The position numbers and the translations under genes are program-made. Under the pieces are notes generated by a model. It was not told where the DNA came from. It did not search any database and saw only the letters and a list, made by a program, of their open reading frames with translations. Shown here one piece after another: positions 58,306 through 64,000 of a stretch of 64,000 bases of DNA. This DNA comes from Lachnospiraceae bacterium (GTDB taxonomy: Bacteria > Bacillota > Clostridia > Lachnospirales > Lachnospiraceae): positions 1 to 64,000 of the forward strand of contig JAFRWW010000067.1 of assembly GCA_017441585.1 (NCBI GenBank). The letters are read 5' to 3'. Every line of letters starts with the position of its first letter. Within the stretch, counting starts at the first letter, position 1.

Positions 58306-58378
58306 TGGGACCTATAGGGCTCGAACCTATGACCCTCTGCTTGTAAGGCAGATGCTCTCCCAGCTGAGCTAAGATCCC
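58306..58378 (-). tRNA. tRNA-Val (anticodon TAC)
   Basis: Acceptor GGGATCT pairs with AGGTCCC, and the anticodon loop is CTTACAA. It precedes tRNA-Met by 29 bp on the same strand. Confidence 0.93.
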
Positions 58379-58475
58379 ATTTATATATGTGTGTTTCGAA
58401 AAACCACAAACGCAATTATACTATTATATTCACCTGACGTCAAGCGATTTTTTTACTTTTTTTAAAATCCACGAT

Positions 58476-59138
58476 TCAGACCTCATCAGATGTCTTCTCT
58501 TCCTCTGCATCCGCCTCATTTTCCACGAACTCAAAGGTTTCCGTCTCGGCTGCTTCAGCTGCAGTCTCAACTGCTTCAGCTGTAGTCTCAACTGCTTCCT
58601 GTACACTTTCTGCCACTGTCTCCACAGCCTCGGCTGCTTCATCCGCTGCTGCCACCTGGTCCAGATATGAAGCCGCTCCGGCATCGGAAGATGCACTGTC
58701 ACGGGCAGGATCGATCACGTCAAGGGGCTTATCTTCCTTTACGAAATCATCATCCTCTGCTGACAGATCATAAAAGCTGAAATCCTTAACATCCGCATCA
58801 TCACCCGACTTCACCACCGAAGACTGATCCTTTGATATAGCTCCTGTGACCTTTTCGCTCAGATCCAGAACCACCTTCTTTAAAGATTCCTTAGCCTCAG
58901 ACACACCCTGGGAAGAAAGATTGATGGGGAATACATCCTTAATGGAGCGCTCCTTCTGCTCTGACTGATATGCGCTCTCCCTCAGATAATCCTCCAGCTC
59001 GGTATCATCATCTTCAAAATCGTCGAAATCATCAAAATCGGCGTCTTTTACCTTTTTCTTATAATAGTAATATGCTCCGCCGGCAACCAGCGCGGCCAGT
59101 CCCACAAATAACAGTGTCTTATTGCTTTTTCTTGACAT
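58476..59138 (-). CDS. membrane-anchored acidic protein, unknown function
   Basis: The 220-aa protein has an N-terminal helix (LLFVGLAALVAGGAYYYYKKK), then acidic Asp/Phe-rich sequence (DFDDFDDFEDDD). It ends in a Glu/Ala/Val helical repeat (AEAVETVAESVQEAVETTAE) resembling the Ala-rich part of the 45963-47762 protein. It is divergent from the foldase gene. Unknown function. Confidence 0.6.
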   Translation of the reverse strand: MSRKSNKTLLFVGLAALVAGGAYYYYKKKVKDADFDDFDDFEDDDTELEDYLRESAYQSEQKERSIKDVFPINLSSQGVSEAKESLKKVVLDLSEKVTGAISKDQSSVVKSGDDADVKDFSFYDLSAEDDDFVKEDKPLDVIDPARDSASSDAGAASYLDQVAAADEAAEAVETVAESVQEAVETTAEAVETAAEAAETETFEFVENEADAEEEKTSDEV

Positions 59139-59238
59139 CAGGTAACCCTCCTTGACCTTATAATAAAATACCTCTTCTATTTTAATCGAAAATGTGATAA
59201 AAATAAAGAAGTTTTTTTAAATATTGAAGGAGTAATGC

Positions 59239-60285
59239 ATGAAGATAAAAAACAAGGCCCTTTTAGTGGTCCCCGTCGCGGCCCTGACCATCGCCACAGC
59301 CCTCACAGGCTGCAAGAAAGCAGAGAAAAACACGGAGATCGTCCTCACCACCCCTTTTGAAAACGACGAGGTGTTCAGGATAGATGACGATCCCTGCCAT
59401 CTGTACGAGGTCAATATCTATATGAGCACCGCCCAGAACCAGTTTGAGAGCCTCTTTGGCAATGAGATCTGGCAAAAGGACCTGGGAGGCATCACCTTGG
59501 GAGATCAGCTCAAGGACACTATTCTGGCCAGGCTCGCCCAGATCAAGGTCATGAACCTGCTGGCAGAAGATCACGGCATCACCCTCGATGAAGACGAGGA
59601 GGCCATCGTAAATAAAGCCGCCGCCGAATATAATGCTCTCTTAAATGACAGCCTGCGCAAAAAGCTTGACGTCAACGAAGAGCGGATAGCCGGCATGTAC
59701 CACGAATATGCTCTGGCAAACAAGGTCTACAATGAACTGACAAAGAATGTGAACCCCGAGATCTCGGATGACGAAGCCAGGACCATCACGGCCAAGCATA
59801 TACTGATAAGGATCCCCACTTCACAAAGCACCTCCAACAATGCCACGGCAAAGGAAAAGGCCAGGCTCAAGGCAGACGGTCTGCTGAAACAGCTTAAAGA
59901 GGGCGCGGACTTCGATTCACTGGCCCAGAAATACAGCGATGACAACCAGATAACCTACTCCTTCATGAAGGGAGACATGCCCGAAAGCTTCGAAGAAGCG
60001 GCCTTCAACCTCGAGACCGACGAGATATCAGACCTCGTGGAGACCAAGTACGGTTATCACATCATAAAATGTATCAGTACCTTCAACAGGGAAGAAACGG
60101 ATATAAACAAGGAAAAGATCGTAAAGGAACAGAAAAACGAAGTATTCAACGACATCTACACCGACTTCGTGAGCAGTCTTTACTCTAACCTGAACACGGA
60201 GCTCTGGGATTCCCTGACCTTTGCCCCCTCAGATGAGCCTAACGTATCCGGTTTCTTTGATGTATATAATAACCTTGCAGGCTGA
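59239..60285 (+). CDS. PrsA/SurA-like foldase lipoprotein (parvulin-type prolyl isomerase)
   Basis: The 348-aa lipoprotein has the lipobox LTGC (Cys25). A SurA-N-like helical region is followed by a parvulin domain, about residues 185-290: AKHILIRIPT, FDSLAQKYSDD, GDMPESFEEAAFNLETDEISD and TKYGYHIIKC. It assists folding of exported proteins outside the membrane. The SD GAAGGAG precedes ATG. Confidence 0.85.
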   Translation: MKIKNKALLVVPVAALTIATALTGCKKAEKNTEIVLTTPFENDEVFRIDDDPCHLYEVNIYMSTAQNQFESLFGNEIWQKDLGGITLGDQLKDTILARLAQIKVMNLLAEDHGITLDEDEEAIVNKAAAEYNALLNDSLRKKLDVNEERIAGMYHEYALANKVYNELTKNVNPEISDDEARTITAKHILIRIPTSQSTSNNATAKEKARLKADGLLKQLKEGADFDSLAQKYSDDNQITYSFMKGDMPESFEEAAFNLETDEISDLVETKYGYHIIKCISTFNREETDINKEKIVKEQKNEVFNDIYTDFVSSLYSNLNTELWDSLTFAPSDEPNVSGFFDVYNNLAG

Positions 60286-60341
60286 CATCCGAATGATCAG
60301 CATCTGAATGATCTACAGCCCCAATACACCGCATGTAAAAA

Positions 60342-60375
60342 AATCCCTCCGCCTTTGATCTATGGCGGAGGGATT
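60342..60375. terminator. bidirectional terminator between foldase and beta-helix gene
   Basis: A 12-bp perfect stem (AATCCCTCCGCC with GGCGGAGGGATT) flanked by an A-run before and T-rich sequence after it, between converging genes. Confidence 0.85.
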
Positions 60376-60418
60376 ATTATTCAATCCTTATTCGAGCTTT
60401 ACACGCTTCGAATCACTT

Positions 60419-63268
60419 TCACTTCTTCACTACCGTCTTTATCTTAAGTGTATATTTCTTTCCGTAAGCCGTGAACGGTATGCTGCATGAGCCCTTTGAT
60501 GCACTCTTGCCCTTTACATGAAGCTTTAAGTCACTGCCTACCACAAACTTAAAGGAATTCATATCAGCTATTGCAGCGCCCTTATCATCATAGAATACCA
60601 CTGCCGACTTGTTCTTTGCCTTTCCGGGTATGAGCTTTGCGGTATAAGGCATGTCAAAGGATATGTCAAACTCGGTATTCTCATAAACCTCGGCATTCAG
60701 TTTCTTCATAGGCTTAGCCAGCCCATTAGCCGAAACATTGACCGCAGGATCCTTTATCGCCAATGTCATGTTTACCTTAGTGCTGCCGCCGTTTATGGTA
60801 TATGAAAACTTCACTCCCGTTGAATCCGTGATTTTCTTAGCCTTCAGAACGCCCTTACCGTTTATGGAAAGTGTCTTCTTATACGTGGGATCCAGCACAA
60901 GGCTCTTCTTATCATAGCCTGTTAACGTTATCTTGTCTCCCTTGTTCACCGTAAGGACCTGATCCGCACTTACGGACTGTGCCTTAACTTCCAGAGCATA
61001 GGTCTTTCCGTCGGGAGAAGGGGTCAGGACAACGGTATCATTTACGGAAGCTTTTCCTTCCGACATGGCTTTTTCGGCCTTTTCCTCTTCCTTATCTTTT
61101 GTCCCTGATCCGGGATTATCAGAATCGCCAGGATCACCGTCCGGATTGTCTCCTCCAAGGGGAATATCTACCTGCTGTAAATAATACAGATAGGTATTGT
61201 TCACATACTTTTGAGTACCTATATAATACTTTCCGGGGATTGAAAACGAGAAAGAATACCCGGCCAATGTACGTGTTTTCATTGAAAGTATCTTACTTTC
61301 ATCCACCAATGTCCCATCGGCATTATACACCGTAAGCTTGGCGCCGGCTGCGTCAGCATATGCAATAGCCGTAACAGTAGTGACGGTATTTTCCGGGACC
61401 GTAAATTCCACACATCTTGCCAGATAGCCTTCATCACACATGCCCGGATTACCGTTCAGAACAAGCCTCTTGCTTAAATTGGCACCACGTCCATCTTCAA
61501 AGTACGCAAAATCCGTTTCGCCCTTCGCATCTCCCAATGTCATATTCTGCCCGGTTCCAGCCAGCACGGTGAAATACTCATTTCCAAAAGTAGCCGGAAT
61601 CGGAGGCTCTTTTGAAGGATTCGGGAATTTACCACCATTTATCTGATAATCTGACATATTCATTATCTTTCCGCTTTCGGGGATCACTATCATTTTTCCT
61701 TCCAGTCTCATCAGATTATACTGGGCACTGGTCTTAGCCGGTTCGTCACCAAAGTCCAGATATGTGCCCTGAGACAGATCAGCTCCGAGAGCCTTTCTGG
61801 TGGAAGACCGGGTATACGCAGGGGAACTTTCTGCCACCTCGAACAGACCGCCCAAAGCCAGGTTTCCATCTGAATCTCTCCATATGGCATCAAAATCCGT
61901 AGTAGCATAATCCGGAACATCTACTGAAACAAAAGTACTCTGATTAAGAGTCTGAGCCAGTTTTTCACCTGGCATCTGAGAAACAGAGGCTATAGCAGTC
62001 ACACCGTCAATATAATAACTGCCATCCGAATATAACAGACAGTGGTCAATGGTACCGTTAAACATATCCATACCGTTCGGAGCAAAAGAAGATGAATATA
62101 CAGATAGCAAATCTGACATCACACCGCCAATTTCTTTTTCAAACATGTTATTCTTTTTTCCGGAAACGGAACCTCCGCCGCCTGTGTTGCCCTTACCATT
62201 ATTATAAGACGTACATTTGCGTATTTCTATGGGAGCAGTATTATTGTTATCCGTAAAACCATGCCCCACATTATCAAAGGCCAGACAGTTCTTTATACGG
62301 TTGGGTACTGCCCAGTCGGCACTTCCAAGTTTAAAACCGTTTCCATCACCTTCAGCTGTGGTGGTGCCGTCCGAAAGATATCCGTTTCCAAATGAAATAC
62401 AGTTTAAAATAGTGCATGCTTCATTGGGGAAATTATCATCCTTTGCAAAAAGATCCCAACCGTCATCACTATTGCAATAGGCAATACAGCCGGAGAACAC
62501 ATTTCCGCTTCCCAACTGGATCTTGGCAGCAAAACCGTCAGCATCCTCGCCGTATCTGGGACGGAAGTTATCACTGTTATCATGAGATGTGCAGTTCAAC
62601 ACATAATTGTCATGTGCCCAGTCGACCTTTTTATCTCCGCCTCCACTGATCTGAAGGCCCGAATCACGATTAAATGCAAAGCGACATCTCTCTACTTTAT
62701 TGTTGGAACCGCTGATCTGAAGTCCCACACCGGGAGCGTGATCTATCTCTATGTTTGAAATCACCCAGTAATTGGCCAGCAATCTTATTCCGTTATCTTT
62801 TTTATACTGATCATTATCGGCATCCAACACTTCATGATTAGGATGAGCCGAAAAATCAAGCGTAACCTTTCCCACACCCGTCAGTTTGATAGGCTCTTCT
62901 TCCGTGCCGGAAGTCTGTATCTTATATGTCTTGTCACAAACATAGTTTCCGGCAGGAATGCGAATCTCATCGCCGGGCAAGGCATCGCTTAATGCCATCT
63001 CCAGATTAATAGGGTCCGTCTTGGTACCGGCCGCATTTTCAGATGCAGTAGGGGTGGCATAGATCACATTGCCACCATTTGTTTCCGCCTTTTCCTGTCC
63101 ATCAAACGCTTCGCTCTCTGTCACGTCATAAAACATATCTTCAACAACAGCTTCTTCCGCCAGTGCCATAGCATCCGCATCCACGGCTTGTGACGCCATA
63201 GTCGGGCACACCGACGTGATTACCATCACCGCACTGAGGATGATTCCGTATAATTTCCTTTTCTTCAT
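60419..63268 (-). CDS. secreted PL9-type pectate lyase-like protein
   Basis: The 949-aa protein has a signal peptide (KRKLYGIILSAVMVITSVCP, cut near TMASQA). The beta-helix starts VIYATPTASENAAGTKTDPI and has LTGVGKVTLDFSAHPN, YWVISNIEIDHAPGVGL, CNSDDGWDLFAKDDN (probable Ca/catalytic loop) and GDGNGFKLGSADW. The last 230 residues are Ig/Big-like domains after a Gly/Asp-rich linker (GGDNPDGDPGDSDNPGSG). No LPXTG anchor was seen. It probably attacks pectin outside the cell, with the intracellular homologue at 51413 acting later. Confidence 0.85.
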   Translation of the reverse strand: MKKRKLYGIILSAVMVITSVCPTMASQAVDADAMALAEEAVVEDMFYDVTESEAFDGQEKAETNGGNVIYATPTASENAAGTKTDPINLEMALSDALPGDEIRIPAGNYVCDKTYKIQTSGTEEEPIKLTGVGKVTLDFSAHPNHEVLDADNDQYKKDNGIRLLANYWVISNIEIDHAPGVGLQISGSNNKVERCRFAFNRDSGLQISGGGDKKVDWAHDNYVLNCTSHDNSDNFRPRYGEDADGFAAKIQLGSGNVFSGCIAYCNSDDGWDLFAKDDNFPNEACTILNCISFGNGYLSDGTTTAEGDGNGFKLGSADWAVPNRIKNCLAFDNVGHGFTDNNNTAPIEIRKCTSYNNGKGNTGGGGSVSGKKNNMFEKEIGGVMSDLLSVYSSSFAPNGMDMFNGTIDHCLLYSDGSYYIDGVTAIASVSQMPGEKLAQTLNQSTFVSVDVPDYATTDFDAIWRDSDGNLALGGLFEVAESSPAYTRSSTRKALGADLSQGTYLDFGDEPAKTSAQYNLMRLEGKMIVIPESGKIMNMSDYQINGGKFPNPSKEPPIPATFGNEYFTVLAGTGQNMTLGDAKGETDFAYFEDGRGANLSKRLVLNGNPGMCDEGYLARCVEFTVPENTVTTVTAIAYADAAGAKLTVYNADGTLVDESKILSMKTRTLAGYSFSFSIPGKYYIGTQKYVNNTYLYYLQQVDIPLGGDNPDGDPGDSDNPGSGTKDKEEEKAEKAMSEGKASVNDTVVLTPSPDGKTYALEVKAQSVSADQVLTVNKGDKITLTGYDKKSLVLDPTYKKTLSINGKGVLKAKKITDSTGVKFSYTINGGSTKVNMTLAIKDPAVNVSANGLAKPMKKLNAEVYENTEFDISFDMPYTAKLIPGKAKNKSAVVFYDDKGAAIADMNSFKFVVGSDLKLHVKGKSASKGSCSIPFTAYGKKYTLKIKTVVKK

Positions 63269-63313
63269 CTTTAACCTCTCCCTTCTTTGGAAAATAATAA
63301 CCCGTAATCCATA

Positions 63314-64000
63314 TTATTTCGGCAGCTTGAACGAACTCTTGAGCGACACTATCCTGTTGAATACCAAAGCATCGTCCTTTGAATCATGACAGTCTACATT
63401 GAAAAAGCCCTGGCGCACGAACTGGAAGGCGTCAAAAGCCTTTGCCCCCTTAATGGCCGGCTCTATCATGCAGTTATCCATGATCTTTATCGAATCGGGA
63501 TTGATATTCATGGTGCCGTCCTCATTATAGACGCCCTTTTCCTCATCCACCAGATTCTCATACAGACGGACGGTGGCCCTGACTGCCTCCTTTGCAGGAA
63601 CCCAGTGAATGGTGCCCTTGACCTTTCTGGGCATCTCTTTTCCGGTGCCCTGCTTTGTCTCCGGATCATAGGTACAGTGTACTACAGTCACCTTTCCGTC
63701 TTCATCCTTTTCATAACCGGTGCAGGTGACAAAATAGGCGTTCATGAGTCTCACCTCATTGCCCACGAAGAGCCTGTAATACTTCTTCGGAGGCTCCTCC
63801 ATGAAATCATCCCTGTCAATATAGAGTTCTCTTTCAAAGGGAACCTGTCTTTCTCCCAGAGACTCGTTTTCCAGATTATTGGGGATGGTGAGCATCTCCG
63901 TCTGATCCTCAGGATAATTGTCTATCACCAGTTTGATGGGATCTATGGCAGCCATGAGCCTGGGCTTTTTAAGCTTCAGATCCTCCCTGACACAGTACTC
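63314..64000 (-). CDS. glnS: glutaminyl-tRNA synthetase, C-terminal part (runs off the window)
   Basis: The frame stays open to base 64000. The 229 visible residues are the anticodon-binding region of GlnRS: REDLKLKKPRLMAAIDPIKL, RQVPFERELYIDRDDFMEEP, YYRLFVGNEVRLMNAYFVTC, KGTIHWVPAKEAVRATVRLY, and the end FFNVDCHDSKDDALVFNRIV. The catalytic half is beyond the window. Confidence 0.92.
   Translation of the reverse strand, partial: EYCVREDLKLKKPRLMAAIDPIKLVIDNYPEDQTEMLTIPNNLENESLGERQVPFERELYIDRDDFMEEPPKKYYRLFVGNEVRLMNAYFVTCTGYEKDEDGKVTVVHCTYDPETKQGTGKEMPRKVKGTIHWVPAKEAVRATVRLYENLVDEEKGVYNEDGTMNINPDSIKIMDNCMIEPAIKGAKAFDAFQFVRQGFFNVDCHDSKDDALVFNRIVSLKSSFKLPK

Overview
The window looks like part of a Lachnospiraceae-type (Clostridia) chromosome. 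It carries secreted Fn3/amidase and pectate-lyase-like proteins, a FliB-type flagellin methylase, a ThiT thiamine transporter under a TPP riboswitch, and an archaeal-style PurO IMP cyclohydrolase next to a stand-alone AICAR transformylase. Ribosome binding sites are strong AGGAGG types. No 16S or other taxonomic marker is present, so the family assignment is inference.

Layout. 1-4828: one copy of a 132-bp hairpin-forming repeat, a large cell-wall amidase gene, a small ORF and a tRNA cluster (Arg-His-Gln-Lys) behind a textbook promoter. 4805-44453: a complete-looking ~39.6-kb prophage integrated in the 3' end of tRNA-Lys, bounded by a 26-bp direct repeat (attL 4805-4830, attR 44428-44453). 44521-44652: a second, inverted copy of the 132-bp repeat. 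44688-64000: chromosome again, with apbE, an Ala-rich repeat protein, purine genes, an SDR, thioredoxin, two pectate-lyase-like beta-helix proteins, ThiT, an L,D-transpeptidase, FliB, tRNA-Met and tRNA-Val, a foldase, and the C-terminal part of glnS running off the window end.

Prophage logic. Nearly all phage genes are on the minus strand and read right to left from a divergent control region at about 42.3 kb (XRE repressor on +, early genes on -). The early and middle region holds an HUH-type Rep, an RNase H-like protein, a PcfJ-like protein, a PC4-like protein, a ParB-like protein, HNH proteins and a split N6 methylase. An ArpU/RinA-like regulator precedes HNH, small and large terminase, portal, ClpP-type protease, HK97 capsid, connectors, tail tube, tail chaperones, tape measure, tail fibres, holin and endolysin. 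The integrase (+) abuts attR.

Most interesting content. (1) A diversity-generating retroelement: variable tail protein, template repeat and reverse transcriptase. All 15 TR/VR substitutions outside the IMH-like end fall at template adenines. (2) A par/Fst-like type I toxin-antitoxin locus between repressor and integrase: a 27-aa membrane peptide, a convergent small RNA, a shared terminator and matching repeats at the toxin start. (3) Two canonical -1 slippery heptamers: one would extend the major capsid protein by 97 residues, the other would fuse the tail-assembly chaperones. (4) A recent tandem duplication in which a split methylase replaced the middle of a duplicated gene and a chimeric gene formed at the junction. 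(5) A recurring 16-bp perfect palindrome and other short repeats at gene boundaries. All assignments come from reading the sequence; no database search was run.
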